DNA of 64,000 nt from Rhizopus arrhizus (Eukaryota; Mucoromycota; Mucoromycetes; Mucorales; Rhizopodaceae). The first letter of the stretch is position 1; the number at the start of each line of letters is the position of its first letter. Under the pieces are notes generated by a model. That model saw only the letters and a list, made by a program, of their open reading frames with translations, was not told where the DNA came from and did no database searches. The stretch is from assembly GCA_024220505.1 (NCBI GenBank), contig JAKZZE010000001.1, forward strand, positions 1,550,001 through 1,614,000. The letters run 5' to 3'. A program made the translations under genes and the position numbers. This document shows, piece after piece, positions 30,359 through 41,466 of the stretch.

Positions 30359-31645
30359 TCAAAGTTGCTCTTTGTTATGGCATTTTTCCAAACATTTGTG
30401 AGAATGCCTAACAAAACCTTCAAAGTCGCTCAGCTTCAAGCTATTCGAAGTCTCGCTGATTCTTGTCATTAGTGTTTCAGTTTCCAGGAACTTGTTACGT
30501 TTTACTTTACTCTTAACCACTGACCAAAGTTGCTCAATTGGATTGAATTCAGGAGAATAGGATGGCAAATAGGCGCAACGGTAGCCGCGTGATTCAATCT
30601 ATTTTGCTATATCAATCGATATATGGATCGGAGCATTATCCATCACGAGGTAGTGGCCTTTCATGTTTGGATACTGGTCCATTTCATCCATTGTGGCTTT
30701 TAGAAAACTTACACAGTGTCCCGTAACCGTCCCTTTGCTCACTTGTCCAACGCCTTCTCTTTGCTTTCTCTTTTTATTGGGTGGAGGCTGAGGAAGTCTT
30801 AGGCTACATTTAATCAGACCTTGGGCAGAAATCGCGCCTAAAATGGTTGTTGTTTTTGCTCCTGTTTTGAGAACTATAACCACTGCAGGAGAACCCTTCT
30901 TTGACCATGCCATGCTACATTTCAAATTAACATGAAACACAGATTCATCAAGAAAGACGCAGTTAGTTGTAAAACCCATGTCTGTTTTCTCCCATTTACG
31001 AATCCAATCCAGGCGCTCTTGGATCTTTTCCTCGCTGTTACGGTCTATGGGATAAAACCGAGCTTTTTTGAGAGACAAATTGCTATGATTTTTTATAACA
31101 TCAAATAAAGTACTTTTGGATACTTTTAATCCTATGAAAATCTGTCAAAGATGTTTCATCACATCGTCTAAATCAGCTGATGGACTCTCATCAATGCACT
31201 CAAGAATGGCCTTTCTGTGCTCCTCATTGAGAATACGTGGACGACCAGTCTTACTTTGTTTCTCAAAGATACTATCCGGATTGTTTGCATACTGTTTAGC
31301 CCATTTTTGTGCCGTACAAACGTAAATCCCAAGCCGTCTTGCAGCAGCGGCAGCGCTCAGACATTTCTCAAACAACAACTTGAAAAACCTTACTTTATCT
31401 TGATCTGAATAGCGTGTATAAATGCGATTGACCGATGCTTCCCTCATGGCGACATCAGTGTTAGATTTTACCGCATCTTCGACTTGCGTTACTTCTATCG
31501 TTTTGTTCTCTTCCAAAGACAGTTGAGCTAAATATTGTATATGCGAGTTCAATGTTTCAAGACAAAACTGCTCCTCGTCAACAATATAATCCATTGGCTC
31601 AGGTTTTCCATACTCATCGACAACGGAACCTTTTCCCATTTTCAT
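30359..31645 (-). pseudogene. Second Tc1/mariner-like transposase, one frame with two stop codons
   Basis: The whole 429-codon frame is in one phase. It is interrupted only by TGA at 31142-31144 and TAG at 30599-30601. The N-terminal part contains a helix-turn-helix typical of the group (CLSAAAAARRLGIYVCTAQK, KQSKTGRPRILNEEHRKAIL). The DDE core shows CVFLDESVFHVN, YLVMDNAPIH and PSYSPEFNPIEQLWSVVKSK. Terminal repeats could not be identified at either side. The sequence differs from the element at 8891, so it is a separate family. Confidence 0.85.
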
Positions 31646-32400
31646 ACAAGAATTGAATGTTCATGATGATATATTTCCCAGTATAATTGCAAAAGAAAAA
31701 AATAAAAAAAAACAAATAAGTGTTTATTGCTCCTTATATATCCAAACGATACCAAGGTTTCCACAACAAAATATTCTTGGCAAGCATATGATTTTTCAGC
31801 GGATGATGATTCTACTTTTCGTACACCTGAATTTGATTTTTGCCACTGGCGAACTCACTTTTCATACAACCCCGAATTTTGTTCTTCTTGTCGAGCGCAT
31901 TCATTTTCCACCAAAGGCGAATCTACTTTCCGAAAAGAGTGTATTCAAGGCCTCTACCTATTTTGTCAAATCAATTATCCTTTTAATTAGGTCTAATTGC
32001 TACCTTTTTTTTTTTTCTGCTTGTGTGTATTATTGATCATCACACTCACTAGAAAATTTTGCTAACATTGATATCAGCTTGCAGTCCTTGATTGAGAATG
32101 ATACGCTATTCCATTTGGTGCTATTAGTAACAATGGTTTCTCTATTGTGTCTATCAAAAACAATCAAGATATTGTATTCAACTTTATTTAAAAATTACAT
32201 GTATTATATGTCATTTTAAGCCAATGGTATCATTTGTTGAAAGAAAAGTTTGTTTGTTATCACTACAATTAACTGTAATTGCTATTTATTCGAGCGCTTT
32301 ATGTGTCAGGAAATTGAGTGAGCTTGTCATTAATCCAAGCTGTCTTGCATAAAGCTTTAAAATGAGACTTTTTGTTTTAAAATTTAAAAATAGGGGGTCT
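31646..32400. other. Intergenic, nothing supported
   Basis: Short frames only (for example 31727-31990 on the plus strand) with no motif. It may include the unidentified 5' end of the neighbouring Tc1/mariner copy. Confidence 0.4.
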
Positions 32401-32439
32401 TACAGATACATTGTAGCAAATTCAGTAAAATTTGATAGA

Positions 32440-34650
32440 TGTGTATTACAGAGTCGAACACTTCATCATCAAGAGCCGATTTTCTAATGATTTTACGAAT
32501 CATCATTGAGTTTAGAAACGACATATTAATCAACAGAGTAATTCCTTACAAGAAAATGACCAAGCAGCGAGCCAAGCTTCCATTGGATATGCCTATTACG
32601 TTCCAAATAGGACATGGGAAGCCAGATGATAGGATCCAAGAACAAAGAAGGACAACAAATCGAGAGCAGTTTAAAGTGAGGAGCCAACTGCCTTTATAAA
32701 AGGTTGTCTGGCAGGAACCCATGTTTGATGGCTCTAAAGGAACGAGCACAGAGAGTATCATTTAACTGTGAACAACGCTGCCATAGTATTGTTTTTGAAA
32801 GTTTGTGTCATTGAAATCGACCAAAATGCTACTTGATGTGGAGTAACGGATGAGAAAGAAGTGTACCATCAGGAAGCTATAAGGAACGTAGAAGGAATTG
32901 AGCTTGTAGGTTAATAATCCGTTCCTTCATAGTGGATGGTTTAACCACTTGCAACTTGATGTTGACCGAGGAGCGTGAAGAGCCAACAAAAATTGTACGC
33001 AGACAGTATTTTTGAGTGTTTTCAAATTGAATGATCTGAGCTGATGTAAATGTATTAATGGCCAAACCATATTCGAATTGTGAGTGCATTATTTGTGAAT
33101 AGAAACAAGCAGAAAGAAGTCAGTTGAAGCCTTTGGTATTGACACCGATAGAGGAGAACTGATTCATTGTTGCCAAGGCTTTGGAAGCATTATTATTGGC
33201 AAGTTCTTGTGTATGGAGGAAATTTCCTGACTTAAAAGGGATATTCAGGTAGGATAAGGAATCTTGAAGTTGGGTGATAGTGCCATAAAGAGAATACTGC
33301 AAAGATTGGGGACTGTCATCAAGTATCACACATTTACTAGGGTTCCAGTGAAAGCCTAGGTCGAGACTGCGTTGTCCACAAAGTTATAAAAGTTCTGCCA
33401 TTCTACACTTGTCAGCAATAAAAACCACATCGACAGCATACAATGGACAATTCACTAGTAGGTAAGCTGAATAGGGCCAAGACCATCAACAAAAGGGCGA
33501 GGATATAATAATTTGAGCAGATGATTAACATAAATGGTAATAGAATCGATCACTAGAGAACATCAGCGATGGGAGAAAAACGGAACGATTTGGCATTCTG
33601 TAAGAGCATCTCGCTTTGAACATCATCGAATATGTTTTGTAGCAGGGAGATTAGAGACATTGAAGATATCGATTACAAAGAGTTCCAAGTGCGTTTACGA
33701 TTCACAATGTCGTACACCGACTTGATATCAAGTAATGCAAATACTGGGGTAGTGGTATGGTAACGGCGAAGAATATTACAAAATTTAGTGGGACAAAAAG
33801 ATTGGTTTAGAGATCCACAAGTTTCACAGAAGCCACTTTGCGCATTATCCAAGATAGGGCTATTGTCTATCAAGGATAAATAGAGACGGCGTTCCAGGAT
33901 TTTACGGAGAATAAAGATTAAGCTGATGGGTCGGTAGCTACCAGGATCAATACTATCGCCTTTTTTATGGATAGGGACGACTTGAGTAACTCGTCAGTTG
34001 ATCGGTGTGTAGGACCATTTCCAAAAAGGTTGAAAAGCTAGAAAAGAATGGGAGCAAGGATGACATGAATGAGTTAAAACGTTTCCTTGCGCAGATGATC
34101 AATATCAGGCGCCTTTTTCGGAGGAAGTTTCTGTGTCGTTGTCTTGACATCGTCCAGGGTGAACGGAAAGGTGCTAGGCTCGAATGGTTACCCAGACAAT
34201 GAAGTCAATGAAGGGGGCTATCTGCCTTATAATAAATAACCAGAAAAACTCGATTGTAGATGGGAGGCTATGATATTAACAGCATGCTGTGGGCCTCCTT
34301 CAGCAGAAAAAGAGGGCTTGAGAGTTTTTTTTTTCTGAATTTTGCTGAATTTTGCAATAGACTTGCTATATTCGTCTTGCTTCATTTGAAGATAAAATCT
34401 GCGCCAGGTCTCTGATCGTTTCCGTAAAATTAATCGCCATAGTTTAGCTTTCGTTTATTAGTGAAGAGTCCAATAATTGAGACAATTAAATTCTGCCGCA
34501 TTATGCCATTTTCCGTAATAGTACTCCTTGAGATTGAAAACCACTTGCATTTTAGGAGTCCAGAAATCTTGAAGGTTTGAATCAACATGAGAGTTCTGTC
34601 GGATGCAGGCTATGTCCAGTGATGTATATATGGTTGGCAAACCTTGTTAG
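32440..34650 (-). pseudogene. Decayed LINE reverse transcriptase (third clade)
   Basis: Pieces of one RT-type polyprotein lie in order on the minus strand in shifting frames: PFTLDDVKTTTQKLPPKKAP (near 34.15 kb), VTQVVPIHKKGDSIDPGSYR (near 33.95 kb), SLIDNSPILDNAQSGFCE, ALLDIKSVYDIVN (the palm Asp, near 33.7 kb), LQYSLYGTITQLQDSLSYLN, and RIINLQAQFLLRSL with WKLGSLLG at the 3' end. The G-S-YRP and LLD motifs are diagnostic for non-LTR RTs. Many stops show that it is old. It is not the same clade as the LINE at 36125. Confidence 0.75.
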
Positions 34651-34659
34651 TGAATTCTT

Positions 34660-36111
34660 CTATGTAGCGGATAACGGAATGCCTATCAGTGAGAGAAGAA
34701 GGCGAATTAGGCAACAAGTACATTGGATCGCTCAAAAACAAACTCGTATCCGTCTCTCTAAACATGTATCAACTTACTACTAAAGCGCAAGAATTTATTG
34801 GTTATTATAGTCTTATAAAGCGAAGACAAATTTATTGAATGTAAATTATATACTATGGTTTATTAAAGCAGTATTTGGAAATAACCTCTTCATCATCCCT
34901 CAATAATTCGCTTGAAAAGGTTCAGCAGCCAGTATGATATGGCTCTTACTAATTTATGAATATAACTACTCGTTGAGTAAATATTGATAAAGTTGATATA
35001 GATTATATCCTTGTGATAATGAGCTCATTCGTGCATTGTTCATTTTTTTGATGCATTTTACAAGTCGTTAAGTAAGAAGTTGATTACCAGCATAAAGTCC
35101 ACATTGATTTTGCAGAGCTCAGTATATTCTTCAAATAGATATGGAGAGAAGATGCTTACGCTTGCTCTAGAAACCGAAAAAAAAAAATGTTTTCTATTTT
35201 CAGGATCTTAGCTATCAATATCAGACCGTTGCTAAGGCTTTATTACGTGGATTTATGCTAAAAGTAAATTCACAAGAAATCATTAACTGAAAACAGCGAG
35301 GAACATCTAATAAATTACAACTGGATAGCTACTGAGTGGTTAGTTCTATAATCCTTCGAATAATTCAAACTTCTAAAATAATACACAGAGTTCAAACTCA
35401 TTTAACCTATTAGTGTTTTGTCTTGTAATTGTCCATATAATTCCTCATAGGTAAAAGTATTCCAAGCTTTGTAGTAAATTACAGCGGAAAATTAATATTC
35501 AGGAGTACAAAGATCTTAAAAAAATTGACTAGTGGCGGGTAAAAAAATAGCAAAGAATTGGCTGTATAGATGCCCTTGATTCAAGCGAGGTTTTGTTGTA
35601 AAGGTAAAGTAAAAAGCATAAAGGCTAATATAAAACAAGAAAAGGCTTCTGAGTAATATCAAATTAAGGCTTAAAAAAAGGTTTTTGTAATTAGTGTTCA
35701 GCGACAGTAGCTTTGGAGTTACTTGGCAATGTTCTGAGTCAATCATGCCAACATAATATACATTCTCCATAGATGTTAAAATAAAAAGGTGTGAGAAACA
35801 AAAACTAGAAATTTCAAAATATAGCAAACATGCAGCAGTTTCTGTTAAATTAGTTATAATCTTGTAATGGCTGGTTATGGCTTGTAGCATCTTAACATCG
35901 GGAATCTAATATCTTTTTCCCTAAAGAATACCATGATCATATCATTAGTAATTTGATTTTGGGAAAATCGACCATTAGTTTACAATGATTCATAATGTGG
36001 CTCTAATCATAGCATCTCCCATAAATGCGACTTGCATTTCTACAGAAAATTAGTGATAATTTGCGAGAAGCATTTTGTGCTTGTAATTTTTATTTTAAAT
36101 GGAATCCTTTT
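34660..36111. other. Intergenic, nothing supported
   Basis: AT-rich with frames up to 124 codons (35516-35890, minus) that have no recognisable motif and biased hydrophobic composition. It ends at the target duplication of the LINE that starts at 36125. Confidence 0.4.
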
Positions 36112-36205
36112 GGGATGCTATTCATTTTTTTTTATAAGGAGCCGGAGCTCAGGTTTATTAAAGTAACAAAAAAAGAGGGTGTTACGAAATGTGTTTGGGT
36201 TTTTA

Positions 36206-36376
36206 TTCGGATGCCGCATTTTTAGCTGGTCATCATAAGAAACATCTTTTAATAACAGGGCTTAAACCCACGAACAAACAAACAGAAAACGACCATGGAG
36301 ATTGGAACTAGTGCCACCAGACGAGAGACTAATCCAGCAGAAAGAACTTGACCACTTCGCTAGGGGACTTTGCCCC
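36206..36376 (-). mobile_element. tRNA-derived SINE, copy 2 (family A), nested in a LINE
   Basis: It is nearly identical to the copy at 17061 from the TTCGGATGCCGC stretch to the GCCCC end. The 15-bp target duplication GTGTTTGGGTTTTTA (36191-36205 and 36377-36391) is perfect. It lies in the 3' untranslated part of the LINE at 36125, so it inserted after that LINE. Confidence 0.9.
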
Positions 36377-38495
36377 GTGTTTGGGTTTTTAAATTTTTCG
36401 ATGCTTTAGGAATTTTGAGTTTTTTTTGTTGTTTTTCTGTATATGTGAAGGTTATTTGAGTTGCGTAAGTTGTTCAGAACTGAATGTTAGGTAGAGGAAC
36501 ATGAGAAATTTTATGTTGTACGAGGTGTTCGTCAAATGATTTCTGAATGAGTGCACAGGAAGCAGTAATTACCCGAGAAGGAAGAAAAGGGACAGAGTCA
36601 AAGACCAGAAATCAATGAGCACGCCAAATGGCCAAAAGAGTGTGACCAAAGACCACAGAAGGATGACAATCAAGTACACCAGATGTAAGGGTAGGAAACT
36701 TGAACAGAGTCAGAGCTGAGAGGACAGCAGAAGGAGTAAAAGTGGAAGTTGTAAAGAATTTTAACCAAATTGCTTGCCAGACAGCTATTTTCAAAGGACA
36801 GTGTAAAAAAAAAAATGCAAAAAGTCCTCTTCATGCAATCCACAAAGTTCGCATCCGGCATATGGAAAGAAGTTGGGGCAGACTGGATGTAGGAAGCTCT
36901 TGAAAGGAAGCTTTTGATGTAACAGCCGATACCAGACATTACGACTTTGATGAAGCAAAGGAAATGACCAAAAAGCAGACCATTTGACAGGTAGCAGATT
37001 ATATGGTACCTTGATTGGTTTCTTGCTAAAGATGTAACTATGTCGATATAGTTTTGTCGAGAGAGCACGTGTTGGGTCTTCCTGTTGCAGTGACAGAGAT
37101 TCCAAAAATGGTGTTGCATCAACATCATGATGTTGAACTGGAATAAAAGGAGGTGGCGCAAGATGAGAAAAACGGTCTGGGATGAACGCACGAACAAAAA
37201 ATGGATGCAGCACTATAGAGCCATTGTGAACTAATGTAAGAATACGCTTGGCCAAGATAGGATGCTGAGATAGTTCTGTTAAAGCTTTGGGTCGAAGGAC
37301 ATGTGGTATAGGGTCAATTGTATATGATATACCAGCCAGCAAGCGATTGATTGATCGGAAGATAGTTAAATCATCAGTATTTGTATAAATGGAAGCCATG
37401 GGTAGGCGGACACACGTCTCGGGATTGACCACCACATCTCGGTAATTCTTGGGAAGGAGATCTATACTCTTGAAGAGAAGAGAGAAAACACCATCAAGAC
37501 GTCACGTGGAAGAAGGACGGAGATCCGGAAAGAGGAACGACAGTCTGAAATCCGTATATTCATACAGTTGACCATTATTGCGAGCATTGTTGGAATGCCT
37601 GGTTTCAAAATGGTAGAAGAAAAAATCCATGAGACGAGGAAGAACGATTGAATTGCGAATGGCAGCTGAGGACCAAACTGGAGAAAATGGCCAAAATGGA
37701 GATCTTGTCATGAGAGGCATAAGCCAACGAAGTTGGAGTGCTCCCTGCTGAATATTAGGATAAAGTACTCCTAGGCCACCTTTCGACCGCGATAAACACA
37801 TAGTTGACAAGCTGATCTTCAGGAGCATTCGGTACGTGAGAAACGAAGACATGATCGACTTTAGCTTATCAAAGAATGCAATAGGTGCAGAGACAAAACG
37901 AAGTACGTGCCATAACTTTGAAAGGATAAGCGTGTTAAGATGGTAACCCTCCCTCTAACGGAAAGAGACCGCTGAGAGTGAATGTTATAAGCCGATCGGA
38001 TCTTGGAGAGAAGCTTTTCCAAGAAAATATTGCGTTGTGAAATATTGTTGCTGAAAGGAAAGTCAAGGTATACAAGAGGTTCAAGAGAACGATTGTCATG
38101 CCAATGCGATATCCCATAAGACAACAGCGGGGCTCGCCAGATGTTGAGGTAGAAGGTAGAAGAACCCGATAATGACATTATTTGAGTTTTATGGTAGTTT
38201 ACCTTGGTATTAGATGCATGAGAGTAAGTTGTAAGACGAGCCTGTAGCACAGCAAGATCAGAGGGATCACGAAGTATACAAACAACATCATCAGCATATG
38301 CCATAAGCTTTACATTCTGTAGATTCGAATCATCCGGATAAGATATTGAGGGGCGAGGTAACGAGTATCCAAAAAGTTGAGGATCAGCCATAAGTTGTCG
38401 TAAAAACGGTTCAAAAGCCAGGTTGAAAAGAATGGGAGAGAGCGGATCTCCTTGGCGAAGTCCTCTTCGTTGGCTCACCGGTACAGACAAATGAC

Positions 38496-38832
38496 TGAAG
38501 TGTTTTAAGTATTAAAAATAGGACAAAGAAGAATTAACGAGACCGAACAATAGTTCTAAAGTCGAATACTTTTATTAAAGAAAGATTTCAAGGCTATTTA
38601 TATTAGTTGAGCAAGACCTGAGATTAGATGACAAAAAATAGTTACAACCGATATGATTTGACATTAAGAGTATTTTATAAACTGATGTTAATAATCAACT
38701 GTTGAGATGAAAGTGAAACTTGGCTGTTTAGGGCAGTGATAATTATCAGGTTCTATTCTTATTCAAACTCATTTGTAAAGATTTAGTCCAGAATGATAAG
38801 ACTGTATCTTATTGACATGTCAAAATATGACA
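38496..38832 (-). mobile_element. Solo LTR, 337 bp, inserted in a LINE
   Basis: On the minus strand it begins TGTCATATTTTGACA and ends AACACTTCA, i.e. TG...CA. It is flanked by the 5-bp duplication ATGAC (plus strand, 38491-38495 and 38833-38837). It contains TATAAATAG followed by AATAAAA about 25 nt later, as expected of U3/R. Removing it rejoins the LINE frame between INGH and the SVPVSQRRGLRQGDPLS block. The matching internal retrotransposon is not in the window. Confidence 0.88.
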
Positions 38833-40025
38833 ATGACCATTGATATTAAGCCTGAGTTCAGTATTGAAGAAAAGGTCCATAACGCTATTAACAATTAAAC
38901 CAGGGAATCCAAACCGAACAAGCACCTGTCGTAAGTACTCTGGGTGTATTCTATCGTATGCTTTCTCTTAGTCTAAAAAGAGGGTAATAGCAGATGAGTA
39001 CGATGATTGAGCATGATCCATGAGTAAGCGCATTAAGAGGCCATTGTCAGCGATAAACCGGTTGCGCACAAAACCAGTTTGGTACGGAGAGACAAAATTT
39101 GGAAGTGCATCGAATCATTCGTGAGTTGATAATTCTTGTGAAAACTTTTGCATCCGTGTTTATGAGAGATATATGCCTCCAGTTATGGAGATCTGATAAA
39201 TTACCTTTCTTAGGAAGCAAAGAGACACATGTATCATTCCAAGGTTCTGGGAAAGAGCCACAAGACAAAGCATTGTTATAAACAGCTAAAACAATTTCTC
39301 GACAATCTGAGTGTGAGACAATTAACTTGAGGATTTCATATGGGATACCATCCGTGCCTGGACTACTCTTGGGAGAACTGTGGGATACCCCAATGAGTAT
39401 ATCATCGAACGTGATAGGAGATTGAAGTCTCGTTTTATCCAATGAGGACAGATGCAACTCGGGTGGTAGAGACTCAAGGAGTTCATCAATAGTATTCTGA
39501 TCAATGGGTTCAGGAGAGTATAGGTCAGAGTAAAATGTGGTTGTCGCATCTAGCATATCCTCGACCGAAGAGCACAGAACGTTAGTAGTGGGATGAACCA
39601 ATGGTGGTACGAGTTGTTTGGTGGTGCGTGTGGCTACAGTCTTTTTCAGATAACCAGCAGAAAGTTCACCGAGCTCACGCCAACGGATACCCGAGCGCAA
39701 TGCCAGAGTTTCTATACGATCATGTTGGAAAGAATCCAGCTGACGTTCCACAACACGAAGCAAAGGTAGATTTTCAGGACTTTGATCAGGATTACGACGA
39801 ATATTGGACATGATGTGTCGACGTCGATGCTGCAGTCGTTTCTCAGCCTGAGCCATATCAAAAGCAACTTTTCGGGAGTGTGCTTTTGCGGTTTTTTGTG
39901 TAACTGACTTGAGTTCTTGCCATTTCAAAGCAACATCCAAATCAGGAGCGAATTTTGCAACAGTATCTGAAACTTTTTCAAGTTTTCACAAAATGCTGAG
40001 TACTTAGCCAATGGGATGCTACTCA

Positions 40026-41466
40026 ACTCTCTGATCCAAATACTGTGAGTTTAAAACTTTTCCAGTAGTTTTCTCTGTCTGACATGAAAAGATGCTTTGA
40101 TCTGCTACCGTAATATACCACCAAATTATCGGAAGTACTACAAAATCAGCACATTACAAAGCAGTGTACATGATATTCTCCCGTTATTTACCTTAAAAAA
40201 AGAAAGATCCCATTTTTCCACAAGGTTCAGTTCAATAAATATTTAACCATAAGTTAAAGAACCATACGATGGATAAATTCAAGAATGGCAAAATGCATCG
40301 AGTACTAAAGAAAGTATTTGCAAGGTTTGCAAAACGAAAGAATATCATGTTACCATTATTTTTACAATCAATTTATTAGCAATCAAGCATACACTTGCTC
40401 GCAGATAATGAATTCAAAATAAATGATCAAGGAAATAGAATTATTATCCAGCTGTATTTGTGACCTGACCGTGAGCATTTCACTTGTAGGACAAACTAGA
40501 TAAATCTCAAAAAATCACAGGCGGTTAAGCTTTGAGTTAAACATGACTCAATGAAAAACACGGAACACCCTTCTGGTATGATCTAATGTTTATCTACCAG
40601 AACTAGACTTCTTTAAAGCAAAGCTTTCTGATAGTTTCAGTTATTTTGTGCTGTAGCAGATGCGATCTTCTACATCGCCTTAACCTCTCCCTTTACCAAA
40701 GGACTATATCCTTGTGATCGTTTTTTTTAGTCAAAACTTAGAATCCTGCAATATACATTAAGAGTCAATGAAATCAATGTATTGTATGAAACAGTATAGT
40801 ACAAATTACATAATTTTCCTGGCGAACAAACTTCAGTACAACTTTATTTTCCACTATACGTTTACCGCGATTTGTCATTTTATATAAAGTATTTTTGAAT
40901 GTCGTATTTTAATTACTGCAAAGTCAATCATTAAAAAAATACTCCCCTTAATTCAATAAAATTTAGAAAAAAAAGATGTTGCAAGTCGCGCTCAATTAAC
41001 GCTAATAAATGTGCCGGCTTACAAACGTATACCAAGCGCTTATTGGTACTGATTTTTTGTAGACCTTTTTTTTTTTTTTGTTTTTGCTGAGGCACTTGTT
41101 ACTGAAAATGAAAAATTAATTAGATTGACACATCTATTCCTTTTATTGATTATTGTACTATTCTTGATTTCGATTAATCTCATAAGCCTCATTCAGAAAA
41201 ATAAAAAGCGCAGGATATTGCTGTATGCAAGGATTTTCTCCTTAATATGGAATATAGTACAAATCTGGTATGTTGCTGAAAAATTATACAAAAACCCTTA
41301 GCTCTCACAACTACAAGAATCCCAGAAATGGGATGTTATTACTATCGCTTCTTCATTGACCAGGAGAAATAAGATTCTGGAAAAAAAAAGTTGAGTTTCA
41401 TATAAAAGCAATGTGTACTTTCCTTTTTTTTTGCACTCAGAAAATCAACAACAGAATTATAAAGAA
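40026..41466. other. Intergenic; upstream region of the beta-glucosidase gene
   Basis: No gene is supported. Proximal to the start codon lie an A-run and TATAAAAG (about 41401), a reasonable TATA box 65 nt before the ATG. Confidence 0.45.

Larger units (their letters stand above)
36125..40012 (-). mobile_element. LINE, 3.9 kb, 5'-truncated, carrying a SINE and a solo LTR
   Basis: It is bounded by GGGATGCTATTCA (36112-36124) and GGGATGCTACTCA (40013-40025), a 13-bp target duplication with one mismatch. The 3' end (T-run then ATAAGGAG on the plus strand) matches that of the LINE at 18504. Right to left it codes for a linker region (VALKWQELKSVTQKTAKAHS), RT with SSPGTDGIPYEILKL, EKAYDRIHPEYLRQVLVRFG, GLRQGDPLSPILFNLAFEPF and LMAYADDVVCI, and a C-terminal RLLHQKLPFKSFLH zinc-finger region. 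Frameshifts and stops are present, plus two insertions: a solo LTR at 38496-38832 and a SINE at 36206-36376. The endonuclease domain is missing. Confidence 0.92.

Noticed and set aside
36206..36376. tRNA gene
   Set aside because: The A- and B-box-like motifs are present, but no cloverleaf with paired acceptor stem can be formed by eye, and the target duplication plus a near-identical copy at 17 kb show a SINE.
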